A stretch of 64,000 nucleotides of DNA from NCBI RefSeq assembly GCF_000827125.1, contig NZ_CP010311.1, positions 2,687,001-2,751,000 on the forward strand, read 5' to 3'. The notes beneath the pieces were generated by a model. It saw only the letters and a list, made by a program, of their open reading frames with translations. It made no database searches and had not been told where the DNA came from. The stretch is from Geoalkalibacter subterraneus (GTDB lineage Bacteria; Desulfobacterota; Desulfuromonadia; Desulfuromonadales; Geoalkalibacteraceae). Positions 52,156 to 60,969 of this stretch are shown here, in pieces (within the stretch, counting starts at the first letter, position 1; each line of letters starts with the position of its first letter). The position numbers and the translations under genes were made by a program.

Positions 52156-53543
52156 GGAACACCCTGGCCGTCATTTGAATCCAGTCCGTACTCCTTGATC
52201 TTGCGCGCAAGGGTCTTGCGGGTAATCTCAAGCAGGTCCGCGGCACGGCTTTTATTGCCGCCGGTACGCTCCAAGGCCAGCACAATCTGATGCTTTTCAG
52301 CCTCACGCAGGGAGACAGGATTGCCCCCGGCCCGGGGAACTGTCGGCGCGGGGCGTGGCAGCTGATTGATCTTGACCGGCAGCTCCGCCACAGTCAGGGT
52401 TTCCCCCTCGGCCAGAATCGTGCCGCGTTCAATGACGTTTTCGAGTTCACGCACATTACCGGGCCAGTCATGCGCCTGCAGAGCCGCAATGGCTTGCGGA
52501 TCAATATGACGCACCGGTGAATTATTACGCGCGGTGACCTTTTTGAGAAAATGCCGCGCCAGAGAATCGATATCCTCAACGCGCTCGCGCAGCGGCGGCA
52601 GATGCAGACCGATCACATTGAGCCGGTAAAAAAGATCCTCGCGGAAACGCCCTTCGGCGACTTCTTTTTCCAGATCCTTGTTGGTGGCTGCGATGAAGCG
52701 GACATCGACATGGCGCGGCTTTGTGCCGCCTACCGGCAGAAATTCCCCTTCCTGTAGTACCCGCAGCAGCTTTGCCTGCAGCGAGGGGCTTACATCGCCG
52801 ATCTCATCCAGAAAAAGGGTGCTGTCATTTGCTTCTTCCAGCAACCCTTTTTGAGCCTGGGAAGCACCCGTAAAAGCCCCCTTGACATGGCCGAACAACT
52901 GGCTTTCCAGCAGCGTTTCGGCCAACGCCGCACAGTTGATGGCCAGAAACCTGCGGTCCGCGCGGGCGCTGTTTCGATGAATATAGCGGGCCACAACCTC
53001 CTTGCCGGTGCCGCTTTCGCCCAGGATAAGCACGGAAGAGTCACTGTTTGCAACCCGTCGTGCCAGGTCGAGAACCTCGCGAAAGGCATCCCCTTCGGCA
53101 ATGATCGGTCCGGGATCGTCCTGATTCCTGATTTCCCGGCGTAAAGTTCGGTTCTCCTCTAGCAGTTCCGAGCGCTCCAGGCAATGACGCACCACCGCAA
53201 AAAGTTTTTCCTGCGGGAAAGGTTTGGTGAGATAGTCGAAAGCCCCCAGTTTCATTGCCTCGACAGCGGAGTCGATCGTGCCATGCCCTGTCATCATGAC
53301 GACGCACAGAGAGGGCTGCAAGGCGCGGACGCGGCGCAGAGTCTCGATCCCATCCATTTCAGTCATTTTCATATCCAGCAGCAGCAGGTCGGGAGTGTCC
53401 TCGGCCGATTCCTCAAGATTTCGCAGCAAAAGAAGGGGGCTTGAAAAAACTTCAACGGAAAAACCCTGCCCAGTGAGCATTTTACGTAGATAACGCAGCA
53501 TTCCGTCTTCGTCGTCGCAGATATAAATCAGATGATCCAGCAT
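52152..53543 (-). CDS. Sigma-54-dependent response regulator (NtrC family)
   Basis: 463 aa from ATG 53543. The receiver has D57 (LLLLDMKM). The AAA domain has Walker A GESGTGKE, the sigma-54-contact loop GAFTGA and Walker B LFLDEIGDV. The C-terminal Fis-type helix-turn-helix is KHQIVLALERTGGNKSRAADLLEI. A TTG start eight codons earlier lacks a ribosome binding site. First gene of the operon with the kinase, haem sensor and lipoprotein, divergent from yedF. Confidence 0.93.
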   Translation of the reverse strand: MLDHLIYICDDEDGMLRYLRKMLTGQGFSVEVFSSPLLLLRNLEESAEDTPDLLLLDMKMTEMDGIETLRRVRALQPSLCVVMMTGHGTIDSAVEAMKLGAFDYLTKPFPQEKLFAVVRHCLERSELLEENRTLRREIRNQDDPGPIIAEGDAFREVLDLARRVANSDSSVLILGESGTGKEVVARYIHRNSARADRRFLAINCAALAETLLESQLFGHVKGAFTGASQAQKGLLEEANDSTLFLDEIGDVSPSLQAKLLRVLQEGEFLPVGGTKPRHVDVRFIAATNKDLEKEVAEGRFREDLFYRLNVIGLHLPPLRERVEDIDSLARHFLKKVTARNNSPVRHIDPQAIAALQAHDWPGNVRELENVIERGTILAEGETLTVAELPVKINQLPRPAPTVPRAGGNPVSLREAEKHQIVLALERTGGNKSRAADLLEITRKTLARKIKEYGLDSNDGQGVP

Positions 53544-53569
53544 CGAGTTGCAGCAATCCCTTGTCAAAT

Positions 53570-53626
53570 TGTGGTATCGGCATTAAACTCTGTCGACACC
53601 ACAGCGTTTCTCAATAGGTGGTATCG
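53570..53626. repeat. Three evenly spaced GTGGTRTCG sites
   Basis: GTGGTATCG at 53571-53579, its near-perfect inverse CGACACCAC at 53594-53602, and GTGGTATCG again at 53618-53626. The centres are 23 and 24 bases apart, about two helical turns. They lie in the divergent gap between the sigma-54 regulator and yedF. Likely binding sites for a multimeric regulator, perhaps the product of the adjacent gene. Confidence 0.6.
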
Positions 53627-53731
53627 AAAATGTCGATATTGAAAGCACCCTGTTCAGTCTGTTCGCACTTTGAACTTCAAAAGGCGGCAGCGGAGCAGGT
53701 ATAAGTCGGTTCCAAGAAAGAGAGAAACATC

Positions 53732-54319
53732 ATGCAGATTCTCGATTGTCGCGGAAAAAAATGCCCCGCGCCCGTCATCGAAACCCGAAAGATTCTCCTG
53801 GCACAACAGGAGGAGACGGTTGAAGTTCTCGTCAGCGACGATGTCGCACGCGAAAATATCCGCCGCCTGGCCGAAAGCCTGGGCTACGGCATCGACATCA
53901 GCAATGTGCCCGACGGCCACCGGCTTCGCCTGACACCCGGCATCGAATCCATATCCTGCGACATCGATCCCCCGCCTGCCGAAGGCAAGACCGTAGTTTA
54001 CATCGGTGCAGACATTATGGGAAGCGGCGACGAGGAACTGGGCAGGGTCCTGCTCAGCAATTTCCTTGTGACCCTGCTCGAACTTGACCGCCTACCTGAC
54101 GCAATCTTTCTTGTCAATACGGGGGTCAAGCTGGCGTGCACGGGCCACAGTACGGTGGAAGCGCTGCAAAAGCTGTCGGAAAAAGGTGTCGATATCGCCG
54201 CCTGCGGCCTTTGCCTGGAATACTTCCATCTCAAAGAGAATATTGCCGTGGGGCGCATCTCCAACATGCACGACATTGCCACCCACCTCAATGAGGCTGG
54301 ACGTATCATTCGGCCGTAA
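53732..54319 (+). CDS. yedF: Sulfurtransferase-like selenium metabolism protein YedF
   Basis: 195 aa. The N-terminal TusA-like domain is MQILDCRGKKCPAPVIETRKI with C11 as the sulfur or selenium carrier site. The C-terminal DsrE-like domain includes VNTGVKLACTGHSTVEAL and CGLCLEYF. In selenium-using bacteria this fusion accompanies selD and is thought to carry reduced selenium. selC lies 3.8 kb away. The ribosome binding site is weak. Confidence 0.85.
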   Translation: MQILDCRGKKCPAPVIETRKILLAQQEETVEVLVSDDVARENIRRLAESLGYGIDISNVPDGHRLRLTPGIESISCDIDPPPAEGKTVVYIGADIMGSGDEELGRVLLSNFLVTLLELDRLPDAIFLVNTGVKLACTGHSTVEALQKLSEKGVDIAACGLCLEYFHLKENIAVGRISNMHDIATHLNEAGRIIRP

Positions 54320-54365
54320 GAGAAACGCAGCCTGTTACCCCCCCCCCCGCAATCGGGAAGATCCA

Positions 54366-55334
54366 TTAACGGGCTGCTTCTACAGACTCCTTCTTGAGCG
54401 GATATTTTTCCCTGAGTTCATTCGCCCAGGTTTCCAGCAGCGCATCGCGCTGCTTCTGTTCAAGGTCGGTCCGGATTTTATCTTCCATCTCGTCAAAGCG
54501 CATCTGGCGGGCTTCCTCGACAGCTGTAAGCATGATAATGTGGTAACCAAATCGGGTGCGAACGGGGTCGGAAATCTCTCCCGGCTGCATCTTAATCACC
54601 GCGTCTTCGAAGGCCTTGACCGTCTGCCCCTCATGAAAGGTCCCCAGATCTCCACCGACGAACCGCCGCTTGTCATCTGAGTTGAAATAGGCCAGATCGT
54701 AAAAATCCTCGCCCGCCCGGGCCCGCGCGGCCAATTCCTGCGCACGGGCATGCAGCTGTTCACGCTCCTGCTCATTGGCGGCAGGGTCAACCTTGATCAG
54801 GATATGGCTGGCCTGAAACTGACGCGGCCGGAAGAATCTCTCTTTGTTCTCTTCGTAGTAAGCTTCTACCTGCCTGTCACTGACATCGATCCTGCCTTGC
54901 AGGTAGGCCTGTTCAGCCTGCTGAGCCAGCAGACCGCGGTAAACCCAGGCTCGAAGACTAGCGTACACATCATCCCCCACAGCCGACTTCATCTCATCGA
55001 CCGACGAATAACCACGCATGAACGGTTTCATGGCTTCCTCGATGCGGGCAGTCTCAACGGCAATCTCATGATCCCGGGCCCAGTTGACCCTGTAGGCCCG
55101 CTCAATCAGTTCATCCAGGTTTTTCTGCCTGATCTCCGCCATCCTGTCAGATGAAACTTTTCCATGGAAGCCCACCTGCATCGGCATGCTGCGCTGCATC
55201 TGCAGGCTGAGTTCAAAATCGGAGATTTCCACTTCACCGACCTGCGCAATGACCGGAGACTGTGCCGCTACGGCATAAGAAATCAGCAAAAAAAAGAAAA
55301 GAATGGAAAAAAGAATTTTCAGATGGAATGACAT
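54366..55334 (-). CDS. Secreted parvulin-type peptidyl-prolyl isomerase
   Basis: 322 aa. A signal peptide (HLKILFSILFFFLLISYAVA) ends in AVAA-Q, a SurA-like N-terminal helical region (about 30-165) follows, and the parvulin domain is at about 172-270 (FQASHILIKVDP...GGDLGTFHEGQTVKAFEDAVIKMQPGEISDPVRTRFGYHIIML). Its likely role is folding of exported proteins in the periplasm. It stands alone, with a terminator and a structured region upstream. Confidence 0.9.
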   Translation of the reverse strand: MSFHLKILFSILFFFLLISYAVAAQSPVIAQVGEVEISDFELSLQMQRSMPMQVGFHGKVSSDRMAEIRQKNLDELIERAYRVNWARDHEIAVETARIEEAMKPFMRGYSSVDEMKSAVGDDVYASLRAWVYRGLLAQQAEQAYLQGRIDVSDRQVEAYYEENKERFFRPRQFQASHILIKVDPAANEQEREQLHARAQELAARARAGEDFYDLAYFNSDDKRRFVGGDLGTFHEGQTVKAFEDAVIKMQPGEISDPVRTRFGYHIIMLTAVEEARQMRFDEMEDKIRTDLEQKQRDALLETWANELREKYPLKKESVEAAR

Positions 55335-55470
55335 GCAGAAACTTTCCTTCGCAGTGAGTGTGAAAAACCGTGTCAGCCGTTGAAGAACTGCAGGCTATTT
55401 CTCGATCCATGGGACCAGAAACAGAGACCAACGGTTAATACTCTCACAGAAAATGGCGCGAAGAAAAGGC

Positions 55471-55506
55471 AAAAAAAGTCCCGGTCCCCTTGGGGGAGGG
55501 ACCGGG
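55471..55506 (-). terminator. Strong intrinsic terminator upstream of the isomerase gene
   Basis: Minus strand: nine-base perfect stem CCCGGTCCC/GGGACCGGG with a nine-base loop, followed by AC and T7. It lies 137 bases before the isomerase start codon and ends the structured region 55507-55706. Confidence 0.85.
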
Positions 55507-55706
55507 CGATTGCAGACCTAGGGAGTTGGGGGGTGGTACGTTGCCACCCGATCGACGAAACAATTTCGCCTGGTCGGGTTGAGCGCTGAAGTCATCGCAA
55601 GTTGTTTGCAACGGGTATGCCTTCCAGTCGGCAAACCCTGAAAAAAGTCTAAAAGCTATTTGCAGAAGGGAGTTACAGCGCATCTGAGTCAAAAAGGGAG
55701 ATGCGC
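55507..55706 (-). ncRNA. Candidate structured RNA ending in a terminator
   Basis: Minus-strand hairpins in order: GCGCATCT/AGATGCGC (55678-55706); GGGTTTGCC/GGCATACCC with one mismatch (55613-55638); GTTG/CAAC; then CCCGA/TCGGG enclosing GGCGAAA/TTTCGTC; an overlapping GGGTGG/CCACCC hairpin; and a GCGAT/ATCGC pair that can close the whole block. It ends at the terminator 55471-55506. It matches no RNA family I can name. It may be a small RNA or an attenuated leader of the isomerase gene. Confidence 0.45.
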
Positions 55707-55805
55707 CGAGGGCTCATGTCCGCCTGCACTGCGGGGCAAATAACCTATATTTCGGCCCACCATCGGGGCATATGCCCCACCCGTGAAATCATTTCGCGGC
55801 AAAAA

Positions 55806-57215
55806 CTAATTGGAGGTTTCGTGCAGGCCGAATTTCTTCAACCGATAGCGCAGGGTATCGCGACTCATTTTGAGCAGGCGTGCTGCCCGGGTCTGGTTCC
55901 CCCCGGCACGCGCCATCGCCTGCTGCAACGCATGCTTTTCCATCTCTTCCAACGACATATCTTCCAGAAGCAGGTCAAAAGAGACTCCGCCCGGCCCGGC
56001 ATCCTGTCCCGGGCGATCCGCTTTTTCCGCACTCTGCTCTGCACGTACGGCCGCAGGAAGGCTGGCAACAGACAGAACCCGCCCCTGCTCAAGCATCATG
56101 GCCCGCTCAATAGCGTTGCGCAGTTCACGCACATTACCGGGCCAGTCATAGCGCATGAGCAGTTGCAGCGCGTCGGGCGCAATCCCTTCCAGTCGCCGAC
56201 CATACTCGTCGTTCAGACGGTCAATAAAATAGTCAACCAGCTTGGGGATATCGTCCCGACGGGAACGCAGCGCCGGCAGATGAATTGTCATAACATTGAG
56301 ACGATAAAAAAGATCTGCTCGAAACTTTTCCTTCTCGACCAGCCTGGGAAGATCCTGATGGGTTGCTGCAATGATGCGAACATCGACATCAATATCCTCT
56401 TTACCGCCCAGACGGCGAAAGCGCTTGGATTCGATGACCTTGAGGATCTTAGCCTGCATGGGCAAGGGCATGTCGCCGATCTCATCTAGAAAAACAGTCC
56501 CGCCGTCGGCAAGCTCGAAGGTCCCCTTCTCCTCGCGATGGGCATCGGTGAAAGCCCCACGCTCATGACCGAACAGTTCATTTTCCAGCAGGTTCTCAGG
56601 GATGGCCGCACAGTTGACTTCAATGAAAGGCTCCTGCTTGCGGGCACTGTGATGGTGAATCGCCTGCGCCACCAGTTCCTTACCCGTGCCGCTCTCTCCC
56701 AGGATCAGAACGCTTTTGACATCGCTCTCGGCGCAGATGTTGATCATCCTGAACACTTCAATCATCTGCGACGAATTGCCCACCAGCTGATCGCGACCGA
56801 ATTGCCGCCGCGCGCCGCGTGAGGAAGAATCAACCTGTGCCTCCAGGCGCTTTTTGTCAAAAGCCTGGCGGACCATCTGGTGGACGTCCTCCATGCGGAA
56901 AGGCTTCCCGATATAATCCAGCGCGCCGAGCTTGAAAGCGCTCACGGCAAAATCCGCCTGCGCGTTGGCGGTAATCATCAGCACCATCACTTCAGGGTCA
57001 GCCGCCTTGAAACGCTTTAGAAGCTCGATGCCGTCCATATCCGGCAGAAAGATATCAAGTAGAGCCAGGTGAGGGCGGAAGCTCTCAAACTTATCCAGCG
57101 CCTCGTTGCCGGACGCAGCCACTTCGACCTCGTAACCGGCGCCGGTAAGCATCTGCGCTAGAGACCACCCGATCAACTTTTCATCGTCCACGACCAGAAC
57201 ACGTTCGTGATTCAT
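55806..57215 (-). CDS. Sigma-54-dependent response regulator (NtrC family), orphan
   Basis: 469 aa from ATG 57215, nine bases after GGAGG. The receiver has D54 (ALLDIFLP). The AAA domain has GESGTGKE, Walker B VFLDEIGDM and a sigma-54 loop reading GAFTDA instead of GAFTGA, a known natural variant. The C-terminal Fis helix-turn-helix is KHALQQAMARAGGNQTRAARLLKM. No kinase gene is adjacent. Confidence 0.93.
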   Translation of the reverse strand: MNHERVLVVDDEKLIGWSLAQMLTGAGYEVEVAASGNEALDKFESFRPHLALLDIFLPDMDGIELLKRFKAADPEVMVLMITANAQADFAVSAFKLGALDYIGKPFRMEDVHQMVRQAFDKKRLEAQVDSSSRGARRQFGRDQLVGNSSQMIEVFRMINICAESDVKSVLILGESGTGKELVAQAIHHHSARKQEPFIEVNCAAIPENLLENELFGHERGAFTDAHREEKGTFELADGGTVFLDEIGDMPLPMQAKILKVIESKRFRRLGGKEDIDVDVRIIAATHQDLPRLVEKEKFRADLFYRLNVMTIHLPALRSRRDDIPKLVDYFIDRLNDEYGRRLEGIAPDALQLLMRYDWPGNVRELRNAIERAMMLEQGRVLSVASLPAAVRAEQSAEKADRPGQDAGPGGVSFDLLLEDMSLEEMEKHALQQAMARAGGNQTRAARLLKMSRDTLRYRLKKFGLHETSN

Positions 57216-57710
57216 AAGTTGCAACCTCCACCTCCACGCTTGAACGAACCCATAGGCATCCTCCAATCTCGCAACGAAAATGCCCGTACATAAAAAACAA
57301 AAAAAATCTGCTCGTTATGAGATGAAGGATTGTGCAAGGGGCAGACCACGGATGAGCCATAAAGCGAAAGATGGAAGAAAATAAATTTTGTCAAAAGCAA
57401 AACTAATAGCTCAAGCACAAGATCATAAGAACACCCCCCCATTCTCTACCACCCCAATCAAGATAAAGCTTATTCAACCGGGAATTTTCCCCAAAGAGCC
57501 TTTGCAGACGTTAAAGGCGACTTAATATCATTTAAATCTCGACCAAAGTGCCTGCTTGGGTCCTCAGCGTTTTAGCGCAACCCCATACGCCAAATAACGA
57601 AACAACTTTGCAGAAAAAGGGTGAACCCTAAAAATTTCCTCGCAATCTTAATAACATATGGTAGCTTTTAGTATCGTTGGCAATACTCTTCTATCGCAAA
57701 GGAATCCGCC
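57216..57710. other. 495-base AT-rich gap without a gene
   Basis: Lies between the divergent regulator and the GSU3473-family gene. On the minus strand TTGACA occurs near 57,390 without a good -10. On the plus strand TTTGCA-N16-TAATAT near 57,500-57,530 is a possible promoter. No RNA gene or repeat recognised. Confidence 0.5.
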
Positions 57711-57956
57711 ATGCTCATCAATGTTATGTACACTGACCATCGTTTCGACATGATCAAGGCCGATCGCCTGGAGGGATTTATCCGCAGAGGTGAGATCCTT
57801 AAATTCAAGCGCTCAACCGGCTGGGTCACCATCGGCATCGATCCCATACGTGAGAGCAGTCCTGCAAATCGTTCCCCTGTCCGAAAGGAACGCCGCCAGA
57901 TTGTCCAGACGGTCTACCCTGCGCAAACTGCTGCACAGCCATCTCAACATCTGTAG
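57711..57956 (+). CDS. GSU3473-family small protein
   Basis: 81 aa with AAAGGA seven bases upstream. The N-terminal part (MLINVMYTDHRFDMIKADRLEGFIRRGEILKFKRSTGWVTIGIDPIR) follows the pattern of the Geobacter GSU3473 family of unknown function. The polar C-terminal tail is variable. It precedes selC in the same direction. Confidence 0.7.
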   Translation: MLINVMYTDHRFDMIKADRLEGFIRRGEILKFKRSTGWVTIGIDPIRESSPANRSPVRKERRQIVQTVYPAQTAAQPSQHL

Positions 57957-58027
57957 CAGTGCGGAGCGTCAAAACCCCTTTGCCAGGGGCGCAAAGGCGA
58001 TCCCGCAAGACAGCTATCATTTTTCCC

Positions 58028-58056
58028 TTGTCGCACAAAGCCCCTTCCGCTAGGAT
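58028..58056 (+). promoter_or_regulatory. Promoter of selC
   Basis: TTGTCG (58028-58033), 17-base spacer, TAGGAT (58051-58056), 17 bases before the tRNA 5' end. Confidence 0.65.
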
Positions 58057-58073
58057 GTTGGCGTTTTCACTTC

Positions 58074-58169
58074 GGGAGTAGTTCGTAGTCTGGTGACGCG
58101 CCCGGTCTTCAAAACCGGTGGGGGGCGTATCCCGTCCCCGGTGGGTTCGATTCCCATCTGCTCCCGCCA
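58074..58169 (+). tRNA. selC: tRNA-Sec (TCA anticodon)
   Basis: 96-base tRNA with the bacterial selenocysteine features: an eight-pair acceptor GGGAGTAG/CTGCTCCC, anticodon stem CCGGT/ACCGG around CTTCAAA (TCA reads UGA), a long GC-rich variable arm, TTCGATT T-loop, and encoded GCCA end. It shows that the organism decodes UGA as selenocysteine; selA, selB and selD are outside the window. Confidence 0.95.
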
Positions 58170-58380
58170 TAATTTCCACATGCACTTTTTCCTCTTTGCT
58201 CCTCTCAATCCTGTATCCGAAGCACCCCCCTTTACGCATTAAAGACGATTGCTTCCCCATATAACCGGCTCCAATCTTCCACTTAAACTGTGCTCCACGG
58301 ATTTCCACTTGACCCATGCCAGGGCTACAGTTAAATTAATATAATTAACCTAAACATGCGTTAAGGACAGACCAATTCCG

Positions 58381-59258
58381 ATGGAAGTCTTTGCTGACAA
58401 TGACCAATGCACGCCTCGCCGGCCACCTGTCCTGATTGTAGAGGATAGCGGAAGCGTGTCCGAGGACATTGCCCAACGGCTGCGTCGTTCTGGCTATGCC
58501 GTGGAGTCGGTGGGGTGTGGCGGCGACGCTCTGCGTTGGAACGCGGCGCATCCGGAAGGCCTCCTGCTGCTGGATTTCTGGCTGCCGGACATGGACGCGC
58601 GGCAAATCATCGCGGAGATCAGGCGCCAGGGGCGCACTCCCGCCTTCATCATCATGACCGGCGCCGGCGATGAGAAAACTGCTGTTGACATGATGAAACT
58701 GGGGGCCCTTGACTACCTGGTCAAAGACGGCCGCTTTCTGGATCTGCTGCCGATGGTGGTCGCTCACGCCTCGCCACCGGGATGGATGACTACATCGCCA
58801 AACCGATTCACCCAGACCAACTTGCAGGACTGATCGCACAACACCTGCCGGCACAGGAAGAGCAGCGGAAAAAGGGGGCGCCCTCTGAGGCAAGGCAGGT
58901 TTTCGACCTAGCGCATTTGCACAACCGTCTGGATGAAGATCTTTCGTTCTACCAGGAGATGATCACTCTTTTCGAGCGCGATTTTCCCGCCAAGTTCGCT
59001 GGCATACAGGAGGCCCTCAGCGGTGAGGATCTCAGCAATGTTGGACATATCGCCCACGCCCTCAAAGGAGCGGCCGCCAACCTGGAAGCCGGCCGCATCC
59101 AGCGCACGACCCAAAGAATTGAACGGGCCGTAGCGGAAAGGGACGATAAAAGAATAAAGAATCTGCTGGATGAACTTTCTTTGGAATTTGAAAGATTTAT
59201 CGCCGAGGCCCGGCGAAGTATGGAAGAGTCCGCGCCCCTTGATACCCCGTCAACATGA
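58381..59258 (+). pseudogene. Deleted hybrid histidine kinase: receiver remnant and receiver-end/HPt remnant
   Basis: Frame 1 (58381-58833) is a full receiver (D65, T93, K115) that then loses homology at MVVAHASPPG. Frame 2 (58782-59258) begins with MDDYIAKPIHPDQL, the typical end of a second receiver, followed by an HPt domain with H92 (AHALKGAAANLE). The parent was probably receiver-kinase-receiver-HPt. The kinase and most of the second receiver are gone and the frames no longer match. The two pieces might still be made as separate proteins. Confidence 0.75.
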
Positions 59259-59286
59259 CATCGAACCTATAAAGGAGTATTGCACT

Positions 59287-59646
59287 ATGGAAGAAAAAAG
59301 GCGTTTCGGCCGCATTCCCTTTGGCCATGCCGTGACATTGAAGACCGAAGGCAAAAATCGGGTCGGCCGCCTGATCGATCTCTCACTCAAAGGAGCCAAA
59401 GTCCAAACCGATGCCCTACCGCCCCTGCAACTCGGCGCGCAATGTTGCTTGGTGCTGCCTCTTGGCGAAGAGGTTACATTGGAATTTCGTTGTGAAGCAG
59501 TCCACATCGCAGACGATCACCTGGGACTGAAGTTCATCGAAGCGGACCCCGAGAGCTTTTCCCACCTTCTTCGCCTGATGGAACTCAACACCGGCGATGC
59601 GGAAAAAATCGCCGAAGAGGTGCAACGCCTCGGAAAGGACACATGA
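59287..59646 (+). CDS. PilZ domain protein
   Basis: 119 aa from ATG 59287, nine bases after GGAG. PilZ motifs for cyclic di-GMP are present: the arginine motif RRFGR at residues 5-9 and DLSLKGAKV. The fold is complete (LVLPLGEEVTLEFRCEAVHIADDHLGLKF). It follows the HPt remnant by 28 bases. A cyclic di-GMP receptor without an output domain. Confidence 0.85.
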   Translation: MEEKRRFGRIPFGHAVTLKTEGKNRVGRLIDLSLKGAKVQTDALPPLQLGAQCCLVLPLGEEVTLEFRCEAVHIADDHLGLKFIEADPESFSHLLRLMELNTGDAEKIAEEVQRLGKDT

Positions 59647-59770
59647 CCGTTGAATAAACAAAAGGAATCTCTAAACCTGGTTCGTTTTTTGCATCTGAAT
59701 TCTCCAGCGACTGCCGCATCCACAAAGTCAGTGCAATTTCGTACAGTGTGGCACACAAGGAGCATTGCAT

Positions 59771-59947
59771 ATGCGTTTAAATCTCAACCTGGACCAGGTT
59801 CTCGGACGCAACCCTCGCGAAGTCAGCCAACTGTTCCGCAGCAAGGGAATTGACCCGAATCGCCCTTATCGGGCGCAGGTGACCTTGCAGCAGATCATAA
59901 TCGAGCAGGATTCGGGCCAAGAGGAGCGTCCAGCCTCCCGAATCTGA
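59771..59947 (+). CDS. Small unknown protein
   Basis: 58 aa from ATG 59771 with AAGGAG eight bases upstream. The sequence LNLDQVLGRNPREVSQLFRSKGIDPNRPYRAQVTL is not recognised. It is soluble and charged with no signal peptide. Good ribosome binding site, so probably real. Confidence 0.55.
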   Translation: MRLNLNLDQVLGRNPREVSQLFRSKGIDPNRPYRAQVTLQQIIIEQDSGQEERPASRI

Positions 59948-60161
59948 TTTTTCTCCACCGCGCCCTATCTGCTGCTACAAGCCCCCGTCCTTTCGGACGT
60001 TCATCCAACTCTCCATCCACAGGTAACGCTGCCCAGGGGTGGACGGACATCGTCTGTCCGCGCGGCGCCTCATTGCAACCTCCACCATTTCTGCTAACTT
60101 TTGAGGAGAAACAGAAGTTTGCACAGGCATTCCATGTCGGGTCCGAAAAAAGGTGAAGGCA

Positions 60162-60938
60162 ATGATCATGAGAAACGAACGGACAGACATAAGAAATCAG
60201 GATATCAAGGGAATTTTCGGACTCAACCTGGCACTGGAACGCATCGAGGGAGGGGTTGTCGACCTGCGTGACCGCACCTCTCCCAAAAAGGTTCATGACG
60301 AACGTGAGCGCCTGTTGGCTGAACTCGATGCAACCATCAATGCCATTAACGACGCAGTCATTCTTTACAAACCCAGCGGAGACATCGTGCGGATGAATCC
60401 GGTGGCGCGCCGTCTTCTGAACTATGATGAGACCACAGAGCGCAAACCCCTGCAGGAAAGGCTTGAGAATCTAAGAGTGGAAAGGCCTGATGGCTCGCCA
60501 CTTCCTTTGGCGCCGTATCTCACAAGGGTTTTAAAGGGCGAATCCTTTCACGGGATACTGGGCGTCCTGAAACGAGCTTGCGGGGAAGATACCTGGCTGC
60601 AACTGAGCGCGGCACCAGTCTTTTCAGCACAGGGGGAGATTATCGCTGCAATCGGAACCGCAACGGATATCACCGCACTGCACCGGGCGGACGAAGAGCG
60701 CATTCGCGGCTTGCTGATGCTGACCCATGATCTCCGCAACCCCCTGACGGTCATTCAAGGGCATACCCAGCTGTTTCGCTGCTTCGGGCGCCTGCCCAAC
60801 AAAGTGCGCGATGACAGTCTCGGCATCGGACTTTACGTCGCCCGCCGCCTTGTGGAAGCTCAAGGGGGACGGATCTGGGTGGAAAGCGGCAAGGGACAGG
60901 GCGCCGCCTTCCATTTCACTCTCCCCATGCAGAAATGA
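60162..60938 (+). pseudogene. PAS histidine kinase with in-frame loss of the ATPase core
   Basis: 258-codon frame from ATG 60162. A PAS domain lies at about 55-175 (INAINDAVILYKPSGDIVRMNP). The start of HisKA has H189 (LTHDLRNPLTVIQGHTQLF). Then directly comes the end of the HATPase domain (NKVRDDSLGIGLYVARRLVEAQGGRIWVESGKG). The second HisKA helix and the N and G1 boxes are missing, so it cannot bind ATP normally. Translation stays open, and it may be a PAS-only protein or a decaying gene. Confidence 0.75.
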
Positions 60939-60969
60939 AGCATCACCACAAAAAAACAGCACGACAGCA

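Noticed and set aside
53627-53731. Sigma-54 promoter upstream of yedF
   Set aside because: A GG-N10-GC pair occurs near 53,685 but the flanking bases do not fit TGGCAC-N5-TTGC.
55444-55692. 82-codon minus-strand frame through the structured region upstream of the isomerase
   Set aside because: It runs across the hairpins and the terminator, has no ribosome binding site and no known domain; RNA structure explains the bases better.
55507-55806. Cyclic di-GMP (GEMM) riboswitch in the gap before the isomerase gene
   Set aside because: GEMM riboswitches are common in this group, so I looked for the CACGCACAGGGCAAACC core and its receptor; neither is present on either strand.
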